DNA from: JANXQE01 sp035651635
Lineage (GTDB): Bacteria; Verrucomicrobiota; Verrucomicrobiia; Limisphaerales; UBA8199
DNA: 17,993 nucleotides
Assembly: GCA_035651635.1 (NCBI GenBank)
Contig: DASRFK010000298.1
Coordinates: 1-17,993, forward strand
Direction: 5' to 3'
Below are positions 1 through 7,393 of this stretch, piece after piece (within the stretch, counting starts at the first letter, position 1; every line of letters begins with the position of its first letter). Under the pieces are notes generated by a model. It was given only the letters and a program-made list of their open reading frames with translations, was not told where the DNA came from and did no database searches. A program made the translations under genes and the position numbers.

Positions 1-474
1 ATCAAGATTAGCGGCCGGGCTAATTTCTCCTCCAGCGTCGACTTCAAAACTGTGGTCCAGGAATTATGCCAGAGGGGCTGCGCTTATTTTGTGCTGGATC
101 TCTCCGAGTGCACTTTGATGGATAGCACATTTTTGGGCGTCCTCGCCGGCTTCGGTTTGCAAGGCAAATCCGGCAAGTGTGGCCAGACAAGCGTGGTTCT
201 GGAGCTGCTAAACCCAAACGAGCGGGTCACCGAGTTGCTCGAGAGTTTAGGCGTGCTCCAATTGTTCAAACTGACCCACGGGCCGCTGCAATTACCCCAA
301 ACGGCCGCCGCCCAAGCCGTTGCCGGGGCTTGCCCCACCAAGGAAGATGTCCGGCGTGCCTGTCTCGAAGCGCACGAGACCCTCATGCAGATCAACCCTG
401 CAAACGCTTCCAAATTCAAGGAAGTCGCCGCGTTCCTGTCTGAGGATTTGAAAAAGGCCCGCCCTGGCCTTTGA
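1..474 (+). CDS. STAS-domain protein (anti-sigma factor antagonist-like), 5' partial
   Basis: The open frame runs without a stop from base 1, so the gene starts upstream. A GTG at 52 is an internal codon, because residues before it (IKISGRANFSSSVDFK) continue the expected STAS beta-strand. The visible 157 codons contain the STAS core: a hydrophobic strand FVLDLSEC followed by MDSTFLGVLAG. The Ser codon at 124-126 sits where SpoIIAA-type proteins are phosphorylated by a partner kinase. In this family the protein binds an anti-sigma factor or similar switch kinase and is regulated by Ser phosphorylation; that role is inferred here. About 75 residues after the core form a charged, probably helical tail with no motif I recognise. 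No partner kinase or sigma factor is visible. The stop lies 2 bases from the stop of the convergent helicase gene, with no terminator hairpin between them. Confidence 0.8.
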   Translation: MKISGRANFSSSVDFKTVVQELCQRGCAYFVLDLSECTLMDSTFLGVLAGFGLQGKSGKCGQTSVVLELLNPNERVTELLESLGVLQLFKLTHGPLQLPQTAAAQAVAGACPTKEDVRRACLEAHETLMQINPANASKFKEVAAFLSEDLKKARPGL

Positions 475-476
475 CC

Positions 477-2543
477 TCACCCGTAGGGCCTCAGGTTCCA
501 TTCTTCGACCAGGTCCTTCGAAATTTCACCGAGGAATCGAGACGGGTGTTGCGCCAGGTCGCCGCCCGCGCCATATCCCGCGCGCACGAGCGGATAACTC
601 AGATACAGCTCGTTGCGCGCTCGGGTGATCGCCACGTAGAAAAGCCGGCGCTCCTCTTCCTCTCCATCGGGCGTTTCCAGCGATCGATTTGAAGGAAACA
701 GCCCTTCGCATAGCATAATGATAAACACCACGTCGAACTCGAGACCTTTGGCCTGGTGAATCGTCGAGAGGCGCATCTGTTCATCATCGCTGCCCCGCGG
801 TTGTTCATCCTCAGCTTCCACATTGGTGAGCAGAGCCAATTGCGTCAGGAACTCGTCGATCGTGGCGAACTGGCGCGCAAAAACGCTTAATTGTTGGAGA
901 TCGTCAAGTCGCGACCGAAAGTTCGCGTAGTTTTCCTCCAAGTAATCGTTGTAGCCCGCTTCGAGTACCAGTCGGATCATTTTTGAAGCATCATTGCGCA
1001 CCTCTTTCCCTTCGAGTTGAGCTATGGTTGCCACAAACTGTGCCCAGGCTACCGCCGCCTTCTTGGGAACGATTTGGGCACAGCGCTGCAACCGGTGCGC
1101 GCATCCTTCGCCGGCGCTCCCCGCCCTCGGCTCGGCCGATGCTCCTTCCTCTTTTGGGGCAACGTCCGCAGTCTGACTTGCTCCCACGGTCGAACTATAA
1201 TGTTTCCACAGTTTGTCTGCTCCCTTGCCTCCGATTCCGGGAAGCAGCTGCGCCAGCCGCTTGAAAGCAAGTTCGTCCCGAGGATTGATGACCAGCTTGA
1301 GGTACGCAGTGACGTCCTTGATGTGAGCCTGCTCGAAAAAGCGGATGCCGCTGGTAATTGTAAACGGGATGTTATGCCGCGTCAGTTCCAATTGTAGCTC
1401 CAGGGCGTGGAAGTGCGAGCGGTACAACACCGCCATTCGGTTGAGTTCCACCCCCTCCTCGCGCAGTTCCAGGACACGTTGCGCCACAAATCTCGCCTGT
1501 TGCGAAGCATCCAAGCAAACTACCAGCCCCGGTCGTGACCCGGCCTGGCGCGCCGGTTCCAATTGTTTGCTGAATTGATGCACGTTCGCCTGGATGGCGG
1601 CATTCGCCAGGTTCAAAATTTCCGGCGTGCTCCGATAATTGGTTTCGATCTTATAAATTTTGGTGTTGGGGTAGCGCTCCGGAAATTTCAGGATATTTTG
1701 GAAATTAGCCCCGCGCCAGGCGTAGATGCTCTGGGCGTCGTCGCCGACGACCATCACGTTCCGGTGCCGGGCGGCCAGCAAATCGATCAAATCGCTTTGG
1801 AGGCGATTGGTGTCCTGGTATTCATCGACCAGGATGAATTGAAATCGGCGTTGATAGAGTTCGCAAACCTCGGCTTGTTCTTGCAGCAGCCGCAGCCAAA
1901 GTACGAGCAGGTCATCGAAGTCCATCGCGTTGCTCTCCTTTTTCCGCTCGCCGTACCGCCGCTCAATCCCCTCCATTGGTTCAACGAGCGCCTCGAAATG
2001 GCCGTACTGCTCAATTACGATCGACTTCAGGCTTTTGTGGGTATTGACCGACAGCGAGAAGATTTCCCCCAGCACTTCCGCCTTGGGAAATCGTGTCGCT
2101 TTGATATCGATATTCGATTCGGCGATACAGGTGGCAATCAGGTGTTTGCTGTCTTCGCGATCCAAAATGGTGAAATCTCGCTGGTATCCCAGAAGGGGGG
2201 CGTGTTTTCGGAGCACTCGGGTGCCGATCGAATGGAAAGTTCCGCCCCACAGGGAGGTCAGTTCCTGGCCAACCAGGTCCGCAACGCGGCGCATCATCTC
2301 CTTGGCGGCTTTATTGGTGAAAGTGAGCAGGAGAATTCGATCCGGAGGAATGCCTTGTTCGAGCAGATAGGCCACGCGATAAGTCAGCGTGCGTGTTTTG
2401 CCGGAGCCCGCTCCCGCGATGACCAGGCAAGGTCCGGGCGGCGCCGTCACCGCGGCAAACTGTTGCTCGTTCAACTCGTGCGCATAGTCGATCTGTAGCT
2501 GGACCTGCTCGGCTGGCGGACGCAAGACGTACTCACGAGACAT
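477..2543 (-). CDS. UvrD/PcrA-type superfamily 1 ATP-dependent DNA helicase
   Basis: This 688-residue protein has the SF1A helicase motifs in order. Walker A is GAGSGKT (44-50), motif Ia is LTFTNKAA (about 73-80), and motif II is VDEYQDT (239-245). Motif III is VGDDAQSIYAWRGA (266-279), motif IV NYRSTPEIL (302-310), motif V STIHQAKGLEFD (593-604), and motif VI ERRLFYVAITRARNEL (631-646). These fit a 3'-5' DNA translocase that unwinds DNA in nucleotide excision or mismatch repair or removes proteins from DNA. It is slightly shorter than typical UvrD/PcrA (about 720 residues) and lacks the long C-terminal tail. An Ala/Gly/Glu-rich stretch at about residues 450-482 looks inserted in the 2B region. 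A good GGAAGGA ribosome site lies 6 bases before the ATG. It follows the HD-domain gene on the same strand by 46 bases. Naming it uvrD or pcrA specifically is not safe from sequence alone. Confidence 0.95.
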   Translation of the reverse strand: MSREYVLRPPAEQVQLQIDYAHELNEQQFAAVTAPPGPCLVIAGAGSGKTRTLTYRVAYLLEQGIPPDRILLLTFTNKAAKEMMRRVADLVGQELTSLWGGTFHSIGTRVLRKHAPLLGYQRDFTILDREDSKHLIATCIAESNIDIKATRFPKAEVLGEIFSLSVNTHKSLKSIVIEQYGHFEALVEPMEGIERRYGERKKESNAMDFDDLLVLWLRLLQEQAEVCELYQRRFQFILVDEYQDTNRLQSDLIDLLAARHRNVMVVGDDAQSIYAWRGANFQNILKFPERYPNTKIYKIETNYRSTPEILNLANAAIQANVHQFSKQLEPARQAGSRPGLVVCLDASQQARFVAQRVLELREEGVELNRMAVLYRSHFHALELQLELTRHNIPFTITSGIRFFEQAHIKDVTAYLKLVINPRDELAFKRLAQLLPGIGGKGADKLWKHYSSTVGASQTADVAPKEEGASAEPRAGSAGEGCAHRLQRCAQIVPKKAAVAWAQFVATIAQLEGKEVRNDASKMIRLVLEAGYNDYLEENYANFRSRLDDLQQLSVFARQFATIDEFLTQLALLTNVEAEDEQPRGSDDEQMRLSTIHQAKGLEFDVVFIIMLCEGLFPSNRSLETPDGEEEERRLFYVAITRARNELYLSYPLVRAGYGAGGDLAQHPSRFLGEISKDLVEEWNLRPYG

Positions 2544-2549
2544 GTGGGT

Positions 2550-2556
2550 TCCTTCC
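2550..2556 (-). promoter_or_regulatory. Ribosome binding site of the helicase gene
   Basis: GGAAGGA on the minus strand lies 6 bases before the ATG at 2543. It fixes this start for the helicase gene and is one of the few strong Shine-Dalgarno matches in the window. Confidence 0.7.
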
Positions 2557-2589
2557 GGACAAAGGCCGAGCTTTCACCCCGCTCGCGGG

Positions 2590-3459
2590 CTAACAACGTC
2601 CGGCAACCGGCGTTCCCTGATTACGGGTGCGGATCCGCTCCATGTTTGCCTCGATTCGGTTAATATACTCGTTCGGACCATCCGGGTAAGGATCGTTGAG
2701 AAAACGCCAGAGGCCAAGCAATTCCTGGTCGAGCTTGGCACGAATCGACTGTTGCCAGAACCCCGGAGTTCTCAGCACCAGATCCTGCGGACCGGTGAAG
2801 CTCGACACAAAATGCTCGCGATCGCCGCTATAAGCGGCAGCTTCGGCGAACTCCATATAAAGCACCGGCAACTTGTCCACATAATCTTCCGCCGCCATTT
2901 GCCCCAACAAATCAGCCGTTGCCAGACCGTAACCGGTAATACGCTCTGCCTCGGTTGCGAAGGGCAGAGAAGGGAGATTTGCGTTAAGCCCGGTGCAACG
3001 AATCATGTTTTGCACCGCCAGAATGTCGCGCCCGGCGTAACTTTTTTCCTTCAGCAACCGGCCGGCGAACTCGGCGCTGCGCGCTACGTGCGTGATGGTG
3101 TACTTCGCCCCAGTGCCCGCTGGATCATCCTGTCGTTTCAGATAGCCGGTGTCGTGAAACAGAATTGCCAGCAACCCCAGCCGAAATTCACGCTCCGATA
3201 TTTTCGGGCCGACGCCAGCCTTGGCCCGCCCGCGCAGCAGTCGAACCATGCAGAGGGTGCCTTGCATGGTGTGTTCCAGATCGTGGTAACGCGCGTCCAC
3301 CGCCTGGTAACCGGCATGGCTGCCGGTAAAACATTCGACGGTCCAGGCAAAGGCCTGCCCTACAAAAGTCGAGACGCCATCCGGATACAGCGCCAAATAG
3401 GTGGCTTGCGCTTCCCGTTCAACAGCCTTCGGATCTTTCGTCGCCACCCGCGGGTACAT
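2590..3459 (-). CDS. HD-domain phosphohydrolase, cyclic-nucleotide-phosphodiesterase-like motif
   Basis: This 289-residue soluble protein has no signal peptide or membrane span. Metal-binding residues of an HD-superfamily hydrolase are visible: YHDLEHT (His59, His63), LFHDTGY (His102-Asp103), and a later TADLLGQM with Asp183. The Y-H-x-x-x-H spacing followed by H-D resembles the PDEase class I signature (YHNxxH) more than the plain HD or HD-GYP pattern, so a phosphodiester or nucleotide substrate is plausible. The substrate is unknown. The gene precedes the UvrD-like helicase by 46 bases on the same strand, so co-transcription is likely, but I see no known functional link. The ATG at 3459 has GGGAG only 2 bases upstream, too close to count as a convincing ribosome site. 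Confidence 0.75.
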   Translation of the reverse strand: MYPRVATKDPKAVEREAQATYLALYPDGVSTFVGQAFAWTVECFTGSHAGYQAVDARYHDLEHTMQGTLCMVRLLRGRAKAGVGPKISEREFRLGLLAILFHDTGYLKRQDDPAGTGAKYTITHVARSAEFAGRLLKEKSYAGRDILAVQNMIRCTGLNANLPSLPFATEAERITGYGLATADLLGQMAAEDYVDKLPVLYMEFAEAAAYSGDREHFVSSFTGPQDLVLRTPGFWQQSIRAKLDQELLGLWRFLNDPYPDGPNEYINRIEANMERIRTRNQGTPVAGRC

Positions 3460-3573
3460 GACTCCCAGAGCTTAGCGTTGACCGCTGGCTTTTGCACGTC
3501 GTTTTCGAGGGCAAACGCATCTAAATCCCTTGAAAAGAGGCCCTGAGGTAGATGACATCTCGCTGCGATGTCC

Positions 3574-3594
3574 CCGCCCGCGTTTAGCGGGCGG
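3574..3594. repeat. Short perfect hairpin, 8-base arms
   Basis: CCGCCCGC and GCGGGCGG flank a 5-base GTTTA loop. There is no T-run on either side, so a REP-like palindrome or mRNA-stabilising hairpin is more likely than an intrinsic terminator. A second, weaker hairpin (GACATC/GATGTC, 3554-3572) overlaps its left side. Confidence 0.6.
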
Positions 3595-3773
3595 AACGAA
3601 TGCGAGAGGAGTCACCCTTCACATCCAACGTTGCGCGGCACGGACGGCGCAGCGCGCCAGCCCTACCGCCAGAATTAGATGCGTTTGGCCTGCGTCGTTT
3701 TCGAGGTTGGCGAGATTGGAAGTCTTAACTTTAGCGTGTGTTTCAGAACACCGGCTTGGGGGTGGCTGCCTGA

Positions 3774-3834
3774 GTTTGGAGTCCCGCCTTTAGGCGGTTT
3801 CGACGCCGGGCCGCCTAAAGGCGGAACTCCAAAC
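3774..3834. repeat. REP-like inverted repeat, 24-base arms
   Basis: The left arm (3774-3797) and right arm (3811-3834) are reverse complements at 23 of 24 positions, separated by a 13-base loop. The core is CCGCCTTTAGGCGG, itself a palindrome (CCGCC TTTA GGCGG), and the right arm carries the matching CCGCCTAAAGGCGG. A nested palindrome in both arms is typical of mobile REP/BIME-type elements. No T-tract follows. Confidence 0.85.
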
Positions 3835-3860
3835 CCTTGGGTACCCTTAGGTTTGAGAGT

Positions 3861-3880
3861 CCCGGTTGCCCGGCACCGGG
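3861..3880. repeat. Short hairpin with 6-base arms
   Basis: CCCGGT (3861-3866) and ACCGGG (3875-3880) form perfect arms around an 8-base loop. It lies about 160 bases before the lipoprotein start and could be part of its 5' leader or part of the neighbouring repeat block. Confidence 0.4.
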
Positions 3881-4028
3881 AATGGATGTATCTTGAGTTG
3901 GGTAAGGAGATGACAGTGCCTCGCCGCTTTGACTGCTGAAATTCCGTTTCGTCGTGAATTCAACCATGAGAGAGCGGCCGGGCAAAAGGGCGGCCTGAGG
4001 CGAGCCACGTGGCATTTCCACAACCATT

Positions 4029-4033
4029 AAGGA
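4029..4033 (+). promoter_or_regulatory. Ribosome binding site of the lipoprotein gene
   Basis: AAGGA lies 5 bases before the ATG at 4039. This spacing selects that ATG over the in-frame upstream codon at 4009, which would put ten residues in front of a normal lipoprotein signal peptide. Confidence 0.65.
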
Positions 4034-4038
4034 CATCT

Positions 4039-4497
4039 ATGAACTGTCTAAGACGAATTAAAACGATTGCGCAATTGGGGCTGTGCCTGCTGGGCGCTGG
4101 AATGCTTGCTGGCTGTGCGGACGGTTATTATGGCGCTGCCGCCCCTGGCTGGTCAGCCGACGTGAACGGGTACTATGGCCCCGACGCTTATTCCAGCCCG
4201 GACTACTTCGGTTACTATGACCCGGGCTATTATGGGTATTACGGGGGTGCCTGGGCTCCGGGCTTTTACGATTACGACCATCACTTCTATCACGGATATC
4301 ACCGTGACTTCGACCGTGGTCACGGTTTTGACCATCATGGGTTTGCCGGCCGCGGGGACTTTGGTCGCGGCCATGCAACATTCGGTGGCCGAGGTGGATT
4401 CGCCCGCTGCGGTACCGCGCACGGGGGCTTTGCTCGAGGAGGTGGCGGGGGACACGGAAGCGGCGGGCATTCGGGCGGCAGGGGTTCAGGAAGATAA
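4039..4497 (+). CDS. Gly/Tyr/His-rich putative lipoprotein of unknown function
   Basis: This is a 152-residue predicted lipoprotein. The N-terminus MNCLRRIK is basic, a hydrophobic stretch follows, and the lipobox LAGC places the lipidated Cys at residue 26. The mature part has no recognisable fold. It starts with Tyr/Gly/Pro repeats (GYYGPDAY, DPGYYGYYGG), passes through a His/Asp/Phe section (YDHHFYHGYHRDFDRGHGFDHH), and ends in a Gly/Arg/Ser tail (GGGGGHGSGGHSGGRGSGR). The low complexity and clustered His suggest an extended, possibly metal-binding or surface-coat protein attached to a membrane. That is composition-based inference only. The start is supported by AAGGA upstream. It appears to be a single-gene unit, with hairpin-rich DNA before it and 172 bases before ispH. 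Confidence 0.75.
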   Translation: MNCLRRIKTIAQLGLCLLGAGMLAGCADGYYGAAAPGWSADVNGYYGPDAYSSPDYFGYYDPGYYGYYGGAWAPGFYDYDHHFYHGYHRDFDRGHGFDHHGFAGRGDFGRGHATFGGRGGFARCGTAHGGFARGGGGGHGSGGHSGGRGSGR

Positions 4498-4669
4498 CAG
4501 TCGCCTGCGGGCGCCCAACGCGGTGGGCCGCCCCTTCGCCTGCGTTTGGGCTACGCTTTGGCCACGGCGCGATGATTCAAATCCCGGGCCACGGTGACTG
4601 GCGCGGACCGCTCCTTACGGGAGGCGTTTGGGCTTTTATTCGCCAGCGCCCGTGCTACCTTGGCTGGGA

Positions 4670-5899
4670 ATGTCAACCGAAGCTCCCAGCGCACCCCAGA
4701 AAGTTAACCTCCGGCGACCCGACATTATGGCCGCCGTCCAGGCGCAAGTGCTTTCACATTATCGTAGCGAATTGGTCGAGCAAATTCGCGCCAATGGGCA
4801 CGTCTTGGCCGCCGCCGATTTAACGGTCAAGTTAGCCAAGGAGTTCGGGTTCTGCTACGGCGTCGAGCGTGCCATCGACTTGGCCTACGCCGCGCGGCGG
4901 GCTTACCCGGAGCGCCGGATTTTTCTGCTGGGCGAAATCATCCACAATCCTGAAGTCAACGACCAGATTCGCCGGATGGGCATTGTCACCATCGCGGGGA
5001 AACCCAAGGACGAGGAGATAAATCAGTTGCGTCCGGAAGATATCGTCATCATCCCCGCCTTCGGGACCGAAGTGGCCACGCGGAAGAAACTCGAAGAGAA
5101 AGGCTGCTTGTTTGTTGATACTACTTGCGGCGACGTGATGAGTGTCTGGAAGCGCGTGCGTCAGTATTCAAAGGACGCGGTCACCAGCATCATCCACGGC
5201 AAAGCCTGGCACGAAGAGACCATGGCCACCAGTTCACAGGCCCGCGCCAGTGGTAACGGCCATTATCTGGTGGTTTTTACCCTCGCCGAAACCGATTACG
5301 TCTGTAACTACATCATTCACGGCGGGAACAAAGCCGAGTTCCTCGCCAAATTCAAAGGTGCCTATTCCGAAGGTTTCGATCCCGACGTTCATTTGCAGGC
5401 CATCGGCGTGGCCAACCAAACCACGATGTTGCGGGGCGAAACCGAAGAGGTCCAACGCCGGCTCAAGGCGGTCATGAGCCAAAAGTACGGCGAGGCCGAG
5501 CTCGCCAGGCACTTCCGATTTTTTGACACAATTTGTGGCGCAACACAGGACCGCCAGGATGCGCTCGAAAAGCTCCTGCGCAACCCCCTCGACCTGTTGC
5601 TGGTCATCGGCGGCTACAACTCTTCCAACACGTCGCACCTGGCGGAAATGGGTGAATCCAAGCTTCCCACCTACTTCATCAAGAACGCCGCCAAAATGGA
5701 GTCGGACAGTCTAATCCATCATTACGACCAGCACCGACACGAGGAAGTTGCCACCAGAGATTGGCTGCCCAAGGGCAAAGTAACCGTGGGCATCACAGCC
5801 GGGGCCTCGTGTCCCAACAATTTAATCGAAGACGCTATCCGGCGCTTGTTCGAGTTGCGCGGCATCTCGGTGCAACAGGTGCTCCGGGCCAACGGCTAA
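4670..5899 (+). CDS. ispH: 4-hydroxy-3-methylbut-2-enyl diphosphate reductase (IspH/LytB), long type
   Basis: IspH is the last enzyme of the MEP isoprenoid pathway. It reduces HMBPP to IPP and DMAPP in the cytoplasm with a [4Fe-4S] cluster. The three cluster cysteines are visible in FGFCYGVERA (Cys62), VDTTCGDV (Cys153) and DTICGATQDRQ (Cys289), numbered from the ATG at 4670. Other family motifs include GEIIHNPEVN, HGKAWHEET, GGYNSSNTSHL and the C-terminal TAGASCPNNLIED. At 409 residues it is much longer than the roughly 315-residue E. coli type. It has an N-terminal helical extension and an insert after HGKAWHEET, like the cyanobacterial/plant branch. A TTG at 4628 is in frame, but its purine-rich site is only 3 bases away and it would add a hydrophobic stretch, so I chose the ATG. 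That ATG also lacks a good ribosome site, so the exact start is uncertain. Confidence 0.93.
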   Translation: MSTEAPSAPQKVNLRRPDIMAAVQAQVLSHYRSELVEQIRANGHVLAAADLTVKLAKEFGFCYGVERAIDLAYAARRAYPERRIFLLGEIIHNPEVNDQIRRMGIVTIAGKPKDEEINQLRPEDIVIIPAFGTEVATRKKLEEKGCLFVDTTCGDVMSVWKRVRQYSKDAVTSIIHGKAWHEETMATSSQARASGNGHYLVVFTLAETDYVCNYIIHGGNKAEFLAKFKGAYSEGFDPDVHLQAIGVANQTTMLRGETEEVQRRLKAVMSQKYGEAELARHFRFFDTICGATQDRQDALEKLLRNPLDLLLVIGGYNSSNTSHLAEMGESKLPTYFIKNAAKMESDSLIHHYDQHRHEEVATRDWLPKGKVTVGITAGASCPNNLIEDAIRRLFELRGISVQQVLRANG

Positions 5900-5983
5900 G
5901 GGACTGGTCGGCTGAGCACGTGCGCTCATCGATGAAACCCTGGCTCCGCAACCGGATGTGGCGCCTAAATCCGAAGCCCGAGG

Positions 5984-6149
5984 GCCGAAGGCCGAAAGAA
6001 ACCCGAAACCCGAAGTCCGAATTACCGAACCGCCGCAAAGGAACGCAAGGAACGCAAAATAACTCTGTCAAATCTTTGCGCTCTTTGTGTTCCTTTGCGG
6101 CAATTCTCTTGTTCGGATTTTGGATTTCGGCCTTCTTTCGGCCTTCGGC
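5984..6149. repeat. Large imperfect inverted repeat upstream of the dGTPase gene
   Basis: Two arms of roughly 75 bases (about 5984-6059 and 6075-6149) can pair. The outer perfect block is 17 bases (5984-6000 with 6133-6149, GCCGAAGGCCGAAAGAA and its complement). The inner perfect block is 13 bases (6032-6044 with 6089-6101, GCCGCAAAGGAAC and its complement). Between them the match is patchy but co-linear. The right arm continues into TTCGGCC-type direct repeats to about 6163, 12 bases before the dGTPase ATG. Base composition differs from the flanking genes. It has the look of a dispersed non-coding repeat. Open frames crossing it are artefacts. Confidence 0.8.
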
Positions 6150-6175
6150 TTTCGGCCTTCGGCGTTAACCTGCCC

Positions 6176-7393
6176 ATGCCTCGCACGCGAGAAGAGTTGG
6201 AACAACTTGAGCGCCAGAGCCTTGCCTCTTACGCTCAATTGAGCGGCGACTCGCGTGGCCGCAAATACCGCGAAGAGCCGCCCGAGTGGCGGACGCACTT
6301 TCAACGTGATCGCGATCGCGTCATTCATTCCAGGGCCTTTCGCCGCTTGGAATACAAAACCCAGGTCTTTCTCAATGGAACAGGCGATCATTTTCGCACC
6401 CGCCTAACCCATACCATGGAAGTGGCCGGCATTTCCCGCAATATCGCCCGGGCGCTCAAGTTGAATGAGGATTTGGGCGAAACGATTGCCCTGGCCCACG
6501 ATCTGGGCCACTCGCCCTTCGGGCATAAAGGCGAAGCCGTACTGGATCGATTGATGAAACAGGAGGGCGGGTTCGAGCACAATCGCCAGAGCCTGCGGAT
6601 TGTGGAAGAGCTCGAACAAAAATATCCCCTCTTCCCAGGTCTGAACCTGACCTGGGAAGTCCGCGAAGGTTTGAGCAAACATCACACCGCCTACGACAAT
6701 CCCAGGCAGCGGCGGGAATTTCATCTGGCATCTCCTTCCCTCGAGGCACAGGTCGCCAACCTGGCCGACGAGATTGCCTACTACAGCCACGACCTGGATG
6801 ACGGGCTGGATTCAGGGTTGCTTTCGGAAAAGCAGCTTCGGGCGCAGGTGCGCCTGTGGCACCAGGCGGCCAAGACTGTCGAGGTTCAGTATGGCAAGCT
6901 GCCCGACGAATGCCGCCGCTATTTCATCATCCGTTGCATTACTGATTTGCAGGTCAAGGACGTGGTCACTACTACCGAGAATTTGATCCGCGAGGCCAAG
7001 ATTTCAACCGCCGATGACGCGCGTTCGCACCCGCGGGCGCTGGTCCATTACAGCGTGGAGCGCGGTCAATTGAACACGGAGCTATGCCAATTCCTATATC
7101 AGAATCTGTACGATAATCCGGCGGTAAATGAACCGCATTTTCGCGCCCGGCTGGTGCTCGAAGCTCTCTTTCAGCATTATCTTGCCAACCACCAGGAGAT
7201 TGGAAGTCAGGCGCGCAAGCAGGCGCGGCGGAACGGCTGGCCGCGCGCGGTTTGCGATTATCTCGCCGGCATGACCGACCGCTACGCCCTGCTGGATCAC
7301 CAGCGCCTGGTCCAGGCCGGACGCCTTACCGCTCCACCTTCGGCACCAGGACCACTTTCCCGTCCGACACCCGGATCTCCTGCAGGTGGCTGA
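6176..7393 (+). CDS. dgt: Deoxyguanosinetriphosphate triphosphohydrolase-like protein (dGTPase, HD domain)
   Basis: This 405-residue enzyme matches the dGTPase-like HD family, which removes triphosphate from dNTPs to control nucleotide pools. Visible motifs are RAFRRLEYKTQVF (54-66), DHFRTRLTHTMEVA (His79 metal ligand), ALAHDLGHSPFGHKGE (His108-Asp109), FEHNRQSLRIVE, and LADEIAYYSHDLDDG (Asp198). The order H...HD...D fits the metal site of the family. Substrate specificity is not readable; many such short forms act on several dNTPs. I chose the ATG at 6176 because upstream in-frame sequence is the right arm of an inverted repeat. No Shine-Dalgarno site is visible. After the family core (GMTDRYAL), the last 23 or so residues are Pro/Gly/Ser-rich and are encoded opposite the 3' end of the convergent membrane-protein gene, a 68-base overlap. 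Confidence 0.92.
   Translation: MPRTREELEQLERQSLASYAQLSGDSRGRKYREEPPEWRTHFQRDRDRVIHSRAFRRLEYKTQVFLNGTGDHFRTRLTHTMEVAGISRNIARALKLNEDLGETIALAHDLGHSPFGHKGEAVLDRLMKQEGGFEHNRQSLRIVEELEQKYPLFPGLNLTWEVREGLSKHHTAYDNPRQRREFHLASPSLEAQVANLADEIAYYSHDLDDGLDSGLLSEKQLRAQVRLWHQAAKTVEVQYGKLPDECRRYFIIRCITDLQVKDVVTTTENLIREAKISTADDARSHPRALVHYSVERGQLNTELCQFLYQNLYDNPAVNEPHFRARLVLEALFQHYLANHQEIGSQARKQARRNGWPRAVCDYLAGMTDRYALLDHQRLVQAGRLTAPPSAPGPLSRPTPGSPAGG

Larger units (their letters stand above)
3460..4038. other. Gene-free, hairpin-rich spacer
   Basis: This 579-base spacer lies between two divergently read genes. Short open frames cross it, but none has a plausible start, composition or recognisable protein, and several run through the palindromes. 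It holds three clear inverted repeats (3574-3594, 3774-3834, 3861-3880) and probably the promoters for both flanking genes. I could not identify a confident -35/-10 pair. The hairpins lack T-tracts, so none is a canonical rho-independent terminator. Confidence 0.6.

Noticed and set aside
1563..2498. A 311-residue plus-strand open frame opposite the helicase
   Set aside because: It is the antisense of a gene with complete SF1 helicase motifs. The translation has no recognisable motif.
2542..3546. A 334-residue plus-strand open frame opposite the HD-domain gene
   Set aside because: The opposite strand carries the HD motifs. This frame is explained by high-GC antisense openness.
3574..3594. Intrinsic terminator for a neighbouring gene
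   Set aside because: Strong stem but no T-tract on either strand, and it is upstream rather than downstream of the minus-strand gene.
3679..3939. An 86-residue plus-strand open frame in the 3.5-4.0 kb spacer
   Set aside because: It runs straight through the 24-base inverted repeat and has no ribosome site or recognisable product.
6095..6175. A 27-residue N-terminal extension of the dGTPase
   Set aside because: The extension is the translated right arm of an inverted repeat (Phe/Ser/Arg-rich). The family N-terminus begins at the ATG at 6176.
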